From the NCBI GenBank assembly GCA_036785325.1, contig JAXIVH010000005.1, positions 4,698,826 through 4,762,825 of the forward strand: a stretch of DNA of 64,000 bases, given 5' to 3'. This document shows, piece after piece, positions 14,202-25,863 of the stretch. Numbering within the stretch: the stretch's first letter is position 1; each line of letters starts with the position of its first letter. The notes under the pieces are model-generated. The model had not been told where the DNA came from. It saw only the letters and a list, made by a program, of their open reading frames with translations, and did no database searches. The position numbers were made by a program, and so were the translations under genes. This stretch comes from Urophycis tenuis. Lineage: Eukaryota; Chordata; Actinopteri; Gadiformes; Phycidae.

Positions 14202-15980
14202 TGCAGACACACGAACACACAACACACACACACATACATACAAGCTTTCACCTGCTCACAGGCTCCACTGGACAAATCATTGGCACTCCAGGACTGTTTC
14301 AATGGAGAATACGAGTCTCTCCACTGTATAGTATATGTATTATGCATACTTCTTAAAAGGGATCTAGTTGTCGTCAAGTACTTGAATCCAAATGTCCCAA
14401 ATGTAATACACACTATAATACATGTGTTTGTTTTTTTTAACTTTTGAGCAAATGCATTGTGCTCTGACAGAGTGAGACTCCCATTGTGCTTTTGAGGATT
14501 CAATTCAATGTTTTTGGTTTTGGATGGCTCAGTGGCCACAACAACTAATGTGCAAACCATGTAAGCAATTCCCTCTCCTTTTGTGTCCCTGTCTCTCTTC
14601 ACTCTCCTGTCTCCAGGTACAACTCTGCTTTTAAAACCCCACCCTTTCTCAGCGAAGGCCGCTAGCGTGTGCTCAAGGGAGCATCAACCTAATGCATTGC
14701 ATTGAGTAATGTCAGCTCTTCCACACAACACACACAGTGCTCTGTAGAAGACCTGGGGGAGGAGGACGCGTGGCTTCATTCATGGATCATTTTGAATTCA
14801 TCAACAGTTGCGGAAAGAACTTCTGAACTACTGCCACTCACCGCAACCTCAACCGATACAATGCACCAATGCATCTTAAAAAAAACAACTTTCATCCTTC
14901 TTAGGATGGAGATGGAGATTGGGATTGGAGATAACATGAGCTTTCCACAAAAGCCGGACCCCCCCCCCACACACACACACAAACACACACACACACACCT
15001 ACCTTGGTGGGCTCCTCCGCCGTCCACACCTTCACCGTGTTGACGTGCCTGTTGATCTGCCGCTTGACGGCCTGCTCGATGGGGCTGTTGAACTTCATGA
15101 AGGTGACGTAGCCCACGTAGCCCGTCAGCAGCGCCACGCTCTCCCACCAGACGATCACGTTGTCCAGGAAGAAGGCGATGAGCATGACCAGGTCCAGGAT
15201 GTAGAAGGACACGTCGCGGAACAGCGGCCACCACGTCAGGTGCAGCACCTCCCGGGAGAAGATGGCGCACATGCCGATGACGAAGAGGATGTTGAAGACG
15301 GCCGAGCCCACGATGGTGCCGATGCCTACGTTGCTGTGGGAGATGAACACGCCGATCAGCGAGGTGAAGAGCTCGGGCGCCGAGCCCCCCGCCGCCATGA
15401 AGGTGGCGCCGGCAACGTCGTCCGAGATCTCCAGCTTGTTGGTGATGACATCCAGCGTGGGCACGAAGAACTCGTCGCACACGATGGCCAGGGCCACGAA
15501 CATGTAGATCATGCCCAGCACGTGGAGGACCACCCAGCCCTGCTGCCGCTGCTCCACCGAGAAGATGTCCTCCGGGTAGTCGCCCTTCCTGTGCGGCACG
15601 TCGAAGGAGGCGGGAGGCGGGCTCGTCGCCACGGGGACGGCCGTGGTCCTCGACGGCGGAGGTTCCGTGGGCAGGGGGGCGACAGGCGCCGGCTCCACGT
15701 ACACGCACTGCTCCACGTCAGTCCTGTTGACGGTGATCGCCGCCGGCGCGTCCGGAGTCCTTAGACGCTCCAGGGGAACGCCGGCCGTCTCCGTGGCGTT
15801 GGGGGGCGTCAACTCCCGCGTGTGTAGCCTCCGAGCGGGGGCCGGCCCTTCGCCCTGGGAGGGTGGCGACGTCGACAGCTTGGCCTTGAGGGTCAGCGTG
15901 TAGAGGCAGCATAGCAGCACACCCGCGAGGAAGAAGAGCACGCGACTCCACTGCAGTCTCCTCCTTTGAGGCAAATGCAT
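6937..15980 (-). CDS. slc24a1: Sodium/potassium/calcium exchanger 1 (NCKX1, rod photoreceptor type), complete
   Basis: Nine coding exons in transcript order: 15003-15980, 12886-13014, 12134-12242, 11337-11372, 9178-9296, 8315-8581, 8117-8206, 7832-7998, 6937-7186. Together they make 2,145 nt and 714 aa, in frame throughout. The family extrudes Ca2+ and K+ against Na+ entry at the rod outer-segment membrane. An N-terminal hydrophobic segment (residues 14-33) precedes a Pro/Thr-rich extracellular part with N-glycosylation sequons (NAT, NRT). The first transmembrane block carries the alpha-1 repeat (GATFMAAGGSAPE, 191-203). A cytosolic loop (about 300-520) ends in an acidic stretch. The second block carries the alpha-2 repeat (GLTILAAGTSIPD, 589-601). 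The start is the only early Met before the hydrophobic segment. The loop is far shorter than in mammalian NCKX1, which is about 1,100 aa. The fourth exon is only 36 bp. A CA repeat begins right after the stop. SLC24A2 is the main alternative, but synteny with DENND4A and HACD3 favours slc24a1. Confidence 0.93.
7372..7748. mobile_element. Possible non-autonomous DNA transposon (MITE-like) in the last intron of slc24a1
   Basis: The left edge reads agtggcgtagccagaaatg. The right edge, reverse-complemented, reads catagccgtagccacggg, so the ends form imperfect inverted repeats around CGTAGCCA. The interior contains gtgggca/gtgggct motifs and no coding frame. Family and exact borders are uncertain. 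Confidence 0.4.
9381..9470. repeat. (GT)n microsatellite
   Basis: Interrupted GT dinucleotides in an slc24a1 intron, about 85 bp upstream (in transcript sense) of the exon at 9178-9296. Confidence 0.95.
9769..10108. repeat. Pair of (CA)n microsatellites
   Basis: CA-rich tracts at about 9769-9893 and 10046-10108 within an slc24a1 intron. The 188-aa frame predicted on the other strand is a Cys/Val repeat artefact of this sequence. Confidence 0.95.
12059..12087. repeat. (GTGAAA)n hexanucleotide repeat
   Basis: Nearly five perfect tandem copies of gtgaaa in an slc24a1 intron, 47 bp past the donor of the exon at 12134-12242. Confidence 0.95.
13254..13345 (+). repeat. Fragment of a teleost interspersed element (LINE 3'-end-like)
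   Basis: The sequence contains tcagaatcagaatcaagttt, attgccaagtaggtttgcac and ttgacttggtgtaattggtg, a repeat type I recognise as widespread in fish genomes. A second degenerate piece (actgccaaataggtttgcac) lies at about 29729-29775 in an slc22a18 intron. Confidence 0.55.
14168..14235. repeat. (CA)n microsatellite
   Basis: CA dinucleotides in slc24a1 intron 1. The long frames overlapping it are artefacts. Confidence 0.95.
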
Positions 15981-18084
15981 GTTAATGGCCCTGGCGCGCT
16001 CCGCTCCACACGGGAATCACGGCAGAATCCGCTTGCTTTTTCTGGGACACTTCCACCCCCAGGGTTTGGTAGGAAAGCATGGCGGACGGGGAAGATATAG
16101 GCCGACACATAAACATTGTGTGTTTTAATGTCAGTGGCCAGAATTGAAGGGGGCTTTCAGAACCTAAGGGGAGAGTAAATTAAAAATTGTTAAATAAAAA
16201 AATATATTATGTGCTACACAGGAAGGTAAACCATTTAAGAAAAAGACAATATTGTGAATACTATTATAAGAAAATTAACATAAACATTGCAGAATAAAGT
16301 AACAAGGGCTGCAGATATCCACACACCTTATAGACACAATTAGGGGGAAAGCTGTATGAAGGCACCCACCTGTTGCTATGGCTACAGAATCAAAGACGAT
16401 TGGGATTTCATCAACACAAGTCTGCTGTAGGAAGGCTACGGAATATTTGGTTTTAACGTCGAAAAAAATAACAAGTTTGCATTACAATTTCAACGCGAGC
16501 ACTCCTCATCGATGCACTAAATCGCAATCAAGGGTGCACAGAGACCATGATGATATTCGCCCCTAGGGATAACTAGATGGGAAGTTGTCGTGCAACGAGG
16601 AACGACACCAGAACATCCATTTACCTCAGTAAACATTTGCCGAATGACAACAGTGTGGCTTACCATGCAAAAACCTGCAACAGTTGTTCAACCCATGTAT
16701 AATTCCATAAAGACGCACCTTACCTTATAGCCGAGTAGTGGTTCCAGCTGTAGGGATTGGGAGATGCTGACTCTGGTTTTTGGGCGCACGACATGTAAAG
16801 GCTTCAATGAGGCTCAGCATAATGCCTGCAGTCTCTGTAAGAGGATTTAAACACCTCTCACCTTCCCTTTTAAACAAGCCCTGCATTGATACTGCATCAT
16901 TCAAATGCAGTCGCCCGTCGTGTTGTTGGTTCAGTGTGTTAATAGAGAAGTGTTTGGGGGGCAGAGCAGCGTGCTTAGGGAGGCTGACAGGCGGGGTCTG
17001 GTTCAGTCCGCTGTTGATTCCACTCATTCATAATTGCAACAGTAAAGTCATTTTGACTTTGAGGTAATTGGGTTATTTATACAACATTTGGCATGGCGCA
17101 GCGTCGTAAAGATGTGTCAATTTTGCACCGACCAAACAAAAACTGATCCAAAACCCTAAATCACATAATTGTCAATGAATAGCCCGCATAACAAGCCTAT
17201 ATAATTTATTTTCAATCATTCTGCGTTAATTATCATTATCTTTTTTTACGGAGCCAAATAACAACGTGGACGAGTATAAGTAGGCTTTAATTCTGCTTTA
17301 TTTAAATAGTAAAAATGGAAATTGCAAACATATGGTTAAAAAAAAAAACGTAAGATGTTAAACAATCAAGTGTGTGTGTGTGTGTGTGTGTGTGTGAGAG
17401 GTGTCATTTGTGGCAGACAATGAAACTTCAAGTAGCGTTTTAACCTATTCGGGCAAGACTCCCATCATCTCCCAAAAGACATGGACACCCATAAAAATAC
17501 AACAGGCTAAGCCAATAAGAAACCTTCATTCAGGCAAAGCTTTAACGTATAACATCGTTACACATTATGTCCCCAAAACACCGTGGGCCTAAATCGAATG
17601 TCAAGACGTTGACATTTAGGTAATGTATTTAACACGTGTTCTACTTCATATAGGCTAGGTAAAACTAGGGAATTGCACAAATATGTAATCATGATCACAA
17701 TAAGAAAAAAAAATCAAAACCACCACTTTTTAAACCACTCACCCTTCAACAACCGGACACTGAGGTTTTCATTTAATGTGCTAGAACTGGAAATAAATAA
17801 TGTGGATTGGCATGATGTTTATGTGGAGTTTACTTACACGACCCCTAGTGGAATAATAATGTAACTTCACTACGTGGTCGGCGAGGATGTATATTAAAGT
17901 GTTTGACAGTGTATGAAACTCAAAGGGCAGCCAGGGGAGGCATACAACAACAACAACAATAATAATAATAATGATAATAATAATAATAAAAAAAGAGAAA
18001 AATGGACAGAGAATGGGGCCATTCTGTCTTTGAGCAGAACATATTTTTTTAAAGTTTTGCCCCGCGTGGACGCGGCAACACTCG
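15981..18084. other. slc24a1 upstream region and hacd3 3' flank; no gene recognised
   Basis: This 2.1-kb interval lies between the slc24a1 start (15980) and the hacd3 stop (18085), both on the - strand. It should hold the slc24a1 5'UTR and promoter next to 15981-16100, and the hacd3 3'UTR near 18084. TTTATT (- strand AATAAA) occurs at 17205-17210 and 17297-17302, either of which could end hacd3. It also holds a short (GT)n at 17370-17396 and an AAC/AAT repeat at 17946-17990. No open frame looks real. Confidence 0.5.
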
Positions 18085-21000
18085 CTATTGTGCTTTCCTC
18101 TTCCTGGAGCGGAATCGTCTTTTCCTCTGTTTGAAGAGGTGTCGGAAGTTAATGAAGAAACCTGGTGAGAACGACAGAAAAAACAACAATACGGCATGAG
18201 CATTTCATTTACCGTACATCTACAGTATATGAGCGGCACATCTTGCAACAGTGAGGCGGTGGGAAGCAGGGTTGTTGGGACTCACCCAGGAACATGATGA
18301 CCAGGTAGAGCTGCAGGGTGTAGGAGAAGCTCAGGGACTGGCCCAGGACTCTGGGCAGCGGCAGGCTGTAGAGGCGCGTCTCGTCAAAGATCGGCATGGC
18401 CTGGATCACCGCCACCGCTGGAGACGCGTGAGTGGCAGGATTTTGTTAGAAGAACGGCATTGAGCAGACGCTTTCGCCCAGAGCGGCTTACAACCAGTAC
18501 ATTTGTGGGGTTCGACGTGTAGACAGTTGGGAGGTGGGGATCGAGCCGCCAACCCTCCGGTGGGCGGACCACCCGCTCTGCCCACTGAGCTATGACGCTA
18601 GGTGGCCTTTTAAAATGGCCGCCGAGAAGGAGCGATACGTTGCGTTGCATTGACTGAATGCTGTGACAAAAAAAAAAAAAAAAAAAAAAACCCTAACATG
18701 ACACAGTGAATACAAAACAAAACAGTTGGAGGGCAACAGCAAACCTTCTACATCTCTGGACTCCACACCCACTTCATTGGGAGGGGATAGGTGACCTAGT
18801 GCATGTTTTACAGCTAACTCATTATGATGAGGGTCAAGGGTCAGGGAGTGGACATGCTTGGTGATTAGCACAGCCTTAGCTCTCGGCTAAAGGTCCTTTC
18901 GGTACAAGTCTGAATCTGCTGCAACGATGTAAAAAGGGCTTGTAGTTGCGTTGGTTTGAGTGTCCTTCTTGCACACTCAATCACATGTGGTAAAGCGATG
19001 ATTGGTGATTGAATGTGATTGGTGAAATTGGAGCCTGGTGGATGTCTAAATTTGATCGGTTAAAAAAATGGCCGATCAATAGTGAGAGAGAGAGAGAGAG
19101 TGAGAGAGAGCCATGTGATCCTGCTAATGTAACTCTTTAAAAACATGGATTTTTTAAGGATCGTTTTATCAGCATAGGGTGTACTCCTTATCCCCTAATG
19201 AATCAAGGAAATTACAAATGTATCCTCACTGCAACTATTCTGCACTGCTTTGTGTAGTTATGTCAGTTGTTTTCTTTCTTCTCTGTAATTTGCATCTGTA
19301 AAAATCGGATTTAGTTTGGATGGATCTGAAAAATCTGACTGGGTTGCAAGACTTTTGTTGAGCCGACATGCAACAGCTACGTTTGTGGCTACAAGAGGCA
19401 TGGCAGTTATCCCACCTTCTGCTAGGACTCCCATGGGGTACAGGGGAATCCAGATGGTGTATCTCAGCCAGGTTAACAGCTTCCACTCAGTGTCCATACA
19501 GGCCAGCATGTAGAACGGGTACCTGTGGTGAATGAAGCAGTCGGCCAGTGTTGTTTAGCGTAGCCATGACAACTAATGGAAAGTGATACGGCAACACTGT
19601 GAAATACACCCGGTGAGAGGGAGAGTAAGGGGTGGGCACCTGAAGATCTCAATGGTGCTCCACAGGTAGAACACAAAGAAGACCACAGACTTGTTTTGCA
19701 TCTGCTCCAGACTACCAAAGAGGACAAAGAGAATCACGTTTCTGCCAGTCACCTGTTGGAAGGCAGGAAGGAGACATTAGAACAAATTTTCAAAAAAAAA
19801 AGATAACGAGACATATCGCCCAGTTTACATTTCAGTATGTTATAGCTTTGGCTGGATCCCCTGACGTATCAAAATGTCAGTAATACCTGCAGCATAGCTG
19901 GAAAGAATCCAGTCTTAACGAGTCCCAACAAAGGGTTAATGATCTCGATCACCGCCATCATCTGGCAAAAATACATCATGTCAGCCGTGGTGTGGAATGT
20001 GTCATAGAATGAATCTGAGACGAGAGAGACAGAGAACGTGACAGACAGATGGACAGAGATGGGGAAATAAAACAGGTGAGATTGGGACAAAGCCAAGCAG
20101 ATATATTTACACAGCCTACTTGCATGCGGGGCCCGATCGCTCAAAATAATTTGCAATACAAATCAGCATCTGTTAGTCGTTGTTTTCCCGCGGTTTCTAA
20201 TTATTCAAATGTGTATCAGTGAATGGCCTCTCAGCACAAGACTTGATATGTAATGTTTCGTACATCCCTTCTTTGCTTTTTTTTTTTAATGTCGGGCCCT
20301 CATCAACCAACAATGGTGCAACATTGTGCCTCTGCTCTGTTTTCTGCTACGTCAACAATGTTGTACTATGTGCATTGATAGGCAAATGTTGACTGGGAAC
20401 AACAATAATGTTTAATGACATTGCTTTCCTTATGACGAATGGCAATATTATTATGATATTATAGCTATGAAAGTTTACACAAATACCCAAGAATGGGACA
20501 AAACTGTTTTTAAAGAAAACGCAACAAAACAACAACTTGTGAGTTGTGGTAATATTGACCACGCATTGACTGACATCACCAGTACATGTAGGCTGGTGCA
20601 TCGGCGCATTCCTGCTGCAGACACAACCACCGCACATCAGTGAGCTCCAGAAGCGCCTCGCACAAACCTTGGCCCAGAATGAAGAGTCGAACCGTCATGT
20701 TGACGAAGATCCACGAGAAGCCCAGGAACTGCACCAGGTTGTACATGAACAAGTAGCCCTTCTTCAGGCCAAGGTAGGCTGCGAGGGGTCAGAGCGTAAA
20801 AAAAAATTGGGTGAGCGTTTCGAAAGACAGCGGCCGCGCGACGAAACGGCAAACGACGGCAACGCGACAGAGGAGGCCACTCACGGTCTTTTCGAATCCT
20901 CGACTCCACGCTGATTTTGTTAATCCTCTGCTCTTCCTGAAAGTCAAAACACCGGGGAAAACATGAGGGCGCCCGCACACACACAAGAGACACGGTGGTC

Positions 21001-21884
21001 CGATGAACAGCACTCCCACCGACCGGACCTTGGTTGAAGAATCCAACCCTAACCCTTGAGATGATGAAGATGATGAAGAGGAGACAAACGGACCCCCCCC
21101 CCCCCCCCTGTGTATAAAGCGCGTTTATCAAGTCAAGTCAAGTTTATTTATATGGCACATTTAATATGGCATACATAGACCCAATGTGCTTTGAGTGGAG
21201 AAATGTCATTAAATGATTTAAAATAAACAAACACACTAGCAAAAGAAAAGACACTGAAACACATTGAGACACACACTGAAAAATAAGAATAAAAAATAAT
21301 AAAATAGAGTGTTTAAAAGCAAAGACATGTAGTCATGAATTAAAAGCTACAGAAAACAACTAAGTTTTAAGACCCTTTTTAAAAGACAGCATTGATTGTG
21401 ATGACCTTAATTCTGAAAGGACAGGTGACTGCCAGCCCCTGGTGAGCCTGGACCTACCTTGGCCTGGAGCTCCTTCTCTGCGTCGGACTCGTCCTGCCAG
21501 CGGTCAAAGTCGGGGGCGAGAAACAGGGGCTTCTTCTCCTGCAGGGTCAGCCGAGACCACCAGCGTTCCTCCTTCTTCAGTATCTTGATGTTCACCTGGC
21601 GCTGGGTCGATTTGTGGCCCACCTAGTGCCAGGGGGGGTGATGTGTACAAACGTTGAGGATTTATATCGCCTGCTGTACAAACGAGGCAAAAACAACGTA
21701 TCCAGCTTCCTAGGCCATTTAAATTAGATTTAAAACATCAGGAATTCAACGTACACATTGTGACTAGCGTCTATCAAGATACCATGTATCTGAGCTGGTG
21801 TTGGGATTCCTGGTGAACTTCTTGACAGTGAATCAGCAATGTATTTTCATTTTTGGTGGATGGCTCAGTTCATTGAAAATTATT

Positions 21885-21928
<44 letters not shown>

Positions 21929-22999
21929 GTTCATAACTGGAAAAAAACAGACTCGCTACCTTAGGTTGGACTGGCTCCAAGAACTCCAAACAAAACTCGT
22001 AGTCATTGTCACCTTTAGCACCATGGCCCTGAGCTGTTGGACAAGGGAAAGCGTTTGGCAAACTTTGTTGACATTGGTAAATGTACATTTACATTTGTAT
22101 ACTAACAATGGTTAACCTAGCAATTGGAATGATTGAAATTTGTTCTGGTGACTTTCTTACTGTATTACCAGCAATGAAATGTTTCACCGTCTTTTGGCAA
22201 ATGTACTTATCGGAAGTCGCTTTGGATAAAAGCGACTGCTAAATGCCCTAAATGTAAATGTGAATGTAATGCTTGTGTGAACATTTACGATCCGAAGAAT
22301 TGTGCATTGGGTGTTTTTCCCCCTATGTCACTTGCATGATGCGTGTTCTCTCCTATGTCACTTAAATAATTTAACGTAATTCAATACCTTTAAAATGAAG
22401 GGTGTTTTCTTGCAGGGTGATGTCAAGATTCTGAAAACACAATGAATATAACTTTTGAACAGGGGTTACTGTGTTGCATTATAAAACCACAAGACAAGTC
22501 ATATCTTGTAAAAGAAACATTTGTAGGAAATGATGGTTCCCCATCTAAACATGAACCACAACCACCATTACAATCCATTTAATATGTATGAGTCACCAGA
22601 ACAGACATGGGATGAGACTGGAAGATTAAAATAAAAATACATCTTACATCTACATTCTACACAGAACGATGGCTCTTGAAAGGGGCTTTAATAATGGCAT
22701 GCTATTGAAAAGTACTGGTCATCAAGAAATACATCTGGTCTCTATAGAAATCAATTGTGCACCAGAAATCAATGCAATTAATGCATAAATGCAAATGATA
22801 TACATAAGGAATAATTCACGGATCACTGGCTTGAGTGTATTTGTTTCGTCAGGGCAATTCAAGACAATCGCCGTTTCCAATGAATGCATGTAACTACACC
22901 GGCATTACTGAGTCTTACCTTAGCATCGCAGAGCTCAACGCGTAGATAAATGTCCCCGTGACGCTGCGCCCAGTACACGTGCGGTGTGAGGGTTTGCAT
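18085..22999 (-). CDS. hacd3: Very-long-chain (3R)-3-hydroxyacyl-CoA dehydratase 3, complete
   Basis: Eleven coding exons in transcript order: 22919-22999, 22388-22430, 21960-22033, 21458-21622, 20885-20936, 20668-20778, 19887-20014, 19640-19752, 19416-19522, 18286-18417, 18085-18161. They make 1,083 nt and 360 aa, against 362 aa for human HACD3. The family removes water from 3-hydroxyacyl-CoA in the ER, the third step of very-long-chain fatty acid elongation. Residues 1 to about 110 form a p23/CS-like domain (MQTLTPHVYWAQRHGDIYLR at the start, LFLAPDFDRWQDESDAE near its end). A short coiled linker and the multi-pass PTPLA domain follow. The catalytic Tyr and Glu of the family are present as YPMGVLAE (Y284, E291), with E291 at the very end of an exon. 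The C-terminus is Lys/Arg-rich, as expected for ER retention. The start follows the p23 domain's first residues. In human the gene also lies near SLC24A1. The INTS14 gene found between them in human is absent here. Confidence 0.95.
18455..18599 (-). repeat. tRNA-like SINE (reverse copy), family 'S1'
   Basis: Reverse-complemented, it reads as a tRNA-like head (catagctcagtgggcagagc and ggcggctcgatccc, resembling A and B boxes). It ends in the module ttgtaagccgctctgggcga, followed by a remnant of gcgtctgc. Other copies are at 43641-43794 and 55717-55880. It lies in the last hacd3 intron. Confidence 0.75.
21130..21200 (+). repeat. Fragment of a teleost LINE/SINE 3' end
   Basis: The string tcaagtcaagtcaagtttat followed by a gcacattta-like and gtgctttgagtg-like sequence is typical of a common fish repeat tail. 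It lies in a hacd3 intron. Confidence 0.5.
21886..21930. repeat. (AAT)n microsatellite
   Basis: About 14 AAT units in a hacd3 intron. The flanking poly-Asn frame is an artefact. Confidence 0.95.
22078..22268 (+). repeat. Interspersed repeat, family 'R1' (copy 2)
   Basis: Same markers as the copy near 1.3 kb: ggttaacctagcaattggaa, aatgaaatgtttcaccgt and cgctttggataaaagcgact, with an aaatgtaaatgtgaatgta tail. It lies in a hacd3 intron. Confidence 0.75.
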
Positions 23000-25392
23000 T
23001 GTGGAATTTCTTTGAATACGTGAACATACCAAGCAGAGATCACATAAATTAAATAATACGAGACCTTATGCAGCACTACTGTGAGTCACAAGTACTCGAC
23101 GTAGACTTCCTGGCATTTCCGGGTGGAGGGCTTCACTCCAATTTCAGGATCTTTAAACTTCAAAGTAAAAGCCTCACATTGTGAGATATGTGTACATGAT
23201 AGTAATTGTAATCTACTGAACGTCCATGGATAGTGTTGTTTTTTATTTGCCACCTGTCATGCTTCCAAACAACCCGAGGTGTTTTGTGGTGTTTTATAAC
23301 CACATGAGCCCAACAGCTTAGCCCGGCGAGAGCCAGGCAACCCTAACTAGGCGGTGGGCCAAGTCCCTCTATCTCGCTTAGTTTTTGAGTTTAGATATTC
23401 CCCCAAGGTGTGTAGCTCATATTTTAAAATCGACTGTTTAAATAATTCATGAACACTTTACTGATTGTTTCCACCGTGAATTGTTGCATATTTACATATA
23501 ATTTAAAGATAATTTCGAGAGACGATCACAAAATTGTGGTGGGTTGAGCTTTGGTTGAGCTCCAATCAAAGCTTGTGTTGTGACGTTGTTGAATTGAGTT
23601 AACCAATCACGTTATTCGTTTAACCGGCGTGACTCCAAAGCCAGGAAGTAAACATCCAGTTGGAGGAAGGGAGAAACGAGTGCGTGTATCTCCGTTAGAC
23701 CAGGTAAACTTTGTTTTACATTGAAACTTCGACATGTGAATATTGCTTGTTATGTTTTGGTTGAAAATAATCCATGTAATGTCTTGCTATTGAATATTAA
23801 AAAATGTATTCAGTCTGTAAATCCAAATGAACAAGATATCCAAAATCAGTAAGAATGTTCTGTTACAACAAGAGATATGTTGTCTTTAAACTAGGATTTG
23901 GTGTGTATTATTATTTGATCAACAACTAGCTAGTATTTATTTTACTATAATCTTATGTTGAATCTGTGCATCTTTCCCCTGTTAAATTCCAAACTTCTCT
24001 GTCCAAATGTGTGAACAGTGGCAAGAACTTCTCTGTTCAAATGTGAAGATGCTAAAGTGTACTCTAATGTGATGTTCTCACAGGCATAACTCTGTGTAAT
24101 GTCTGTCTGGCAAGCTGGTCATTATCTAACTTCAGTCTTTATCTTACTTCAACCTTATCTGTATCTAGACAACACACAGTACATGGGAAGGACATCAAGA
24201 CCCAAGAAGTGATGGTGACTTCAGGCTCACTTCCCCAACACCCACCCTGTCAGCCTTCACCATTGAGATCCCCTTGACCACATGCTGACTGTGGAGAGGG
24301 AACTGTCAACGAAGAGCATCTCTGCTGCTTGCACTACTCAGGCCATTTGCAATGCCATGAGTATTGTGCAGGACCCCTCCTATGGCCTCTTCTGCCCCCT
24401 TGCATCAGTGAAAGAGCTTCACAGCCTCAGTTGCAGAACATTTCAGACTGAATAACTGAATCTAGCTGCCTCATGAATACCTTGCCTCTCCTATTCTCCC
24501 TGAACTCCATTTCCTTCCCCGTCTGAACCCACCTGTTACTGCAGCACCTCACACCCAGATAACCTAAGGGCAGCTGATTCTGTCACACAGATTCACTAGC
24601 ACTTTACACTTTCATGCTGGTACACACTGTTTCTATTCCTGAATCTGCTATGAACTAATCCTACAAATTGCACTGCTTTTTGTGTGCCTTCCCTGTGTTG
24701 TCCACTGTATATTCATAATATGGCTTGTAACATTGCACCCTTGTATCAATATACAGTACATGCTGTCTGCAATGTGAATGCGTACTCCGCACTACTTGTG
24801 GTACATATTGCATGTTATTTTGGTAAAAAATGAAAATCCCTCTCAGCAGTAGTATGCCGTTACGTGTGTTGCTGATGTGACAGGGAAGTGCTGCTTGAAA
24901 TTATGAATCAGATGCATAACGCACCAATACACACTTGAACAGTGGTCGTATAGAAGCATGTGGTTTCTCTCTCTTTTAAGAACTTTGCTATGTACTCTAT
25001 GTACATAGTGTGTACTGTGCAAGTGAGAGTTTCATCTCTTTCTCAGTTATCACCAAAGATTCTAGAGCGCTCCGCTCTGCTCCACTCACATACTGTATAC
25101 CTTACCCTTTTGGGGAGTACTCTATTTCATACTATGTCTCTCAATAAAGGTAAAAACAGATGGTAGATGCTGTTTATCTTGCTTTAGTCCAGGAAACACA
25201 TTGGGACACTTATAACAATGCGCAGGCACAAAAAACCTACAATATTTTACACATATGCTACACTCTCGCCAGGGTGCTGACCACAGGGGTATACATACAT
25301 TTCATGACTGGCAGTTCATCATTGATTTCTAGTTCTACTTGTAGAAACCAGATCCTCATAGATAATTAGAATATATTAATACAAACCTTCAC
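23000..25392. other. hacd3 upstream region; no firmly supported gene
   Basis: This covers the hacd3 5'UTR and promoter area and AT-rich sequence. Two weak coding-like hints exist. A - strand frame at about 23089-23160 (KFKDPEIGVKPSTRKCQEVY, then a stop) follows an AG. A + strand ATG at 24283 opens a frame to about 24455 (MLTVERELSTKSISAACTTQ onward), with an AATAAA at 25143-25148 further down. Neither matches a family I know. The interval could equally be non-coding. Confidence 0.4.
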
Positions 25393-25863
25393 TGTCTTGA
25401 GCTGCCTTTTCTCTCCTCTGCTCTTGCAATATGCTCTTTGTTGGTGAAGAGCATGTAGCACTCTCGGTAGTATCCAACGTTAGCTGGCACATCTTGGATG
25501 TTATCCAAGTTCAGCTTATATGCCACTATGGCATTTTCAGCAATTATACTCTGCATGGTTTGCAGGTTCGCCCATGAATGTGCACATTATACAAATTTTG
25601 CCCAACTTGTCTGGGAAAAAGGAGTTACAGGGCTATTTGCAGTTGCAGCTACATGCATGCAGCACTTCATTTTCAGTATTACTACTAGCATACACACGTG
25701 TCTGTAGATAGTGTCATCTGTGTAGACAAAATTAGACAAAATGCTACCAACATCTGTCTATCGATACCTCTGAAGTTGGAAGTCCATAATCTGCAGCAGA
25801 AAGGTGTTCCACATCAGTAAGACTACAGTCCGTTATCCTATGGTAGAGCTGTTGCAAATTCGT
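25393..25863 (-). CDS. Unidentified protein, two coding-like exons (partial)
   Basis: Reading the - strand, an exon at 25768-25863 (32 codons, TNLQQLYHRITDCSLTDVEH onward) ends GAG/GT. It joins in phase 0 to a second exon at 25393-25550, which includes VPANVGYYRECYMLFTNKEH. Both are open without stops up to a GTGAAG donor and have plausible acceptors (tgtgtag and catgcag), although the second acceptor lacks a strong pyrimidine tract. Residue use is protein-like, with charged and hydrophobic residues in alternation. I do not recognise the family. The Tyr-Arg-Glu-Cys-Tyr stretch resembles N-terminal parts of poorly characterised fish proteins. The ends of the gene were not found, so it may be a fragment, a pseudogene or the start of a lineage-specific gene running toward hacd3. 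Confidence 0.4.

Noticed and set aside
15045..15764. 239-aa + strand frame
   Set aside because: Antisense shadow of slc24a1 exon 1, rich in His, Asp and Arg with no recognisable domain.
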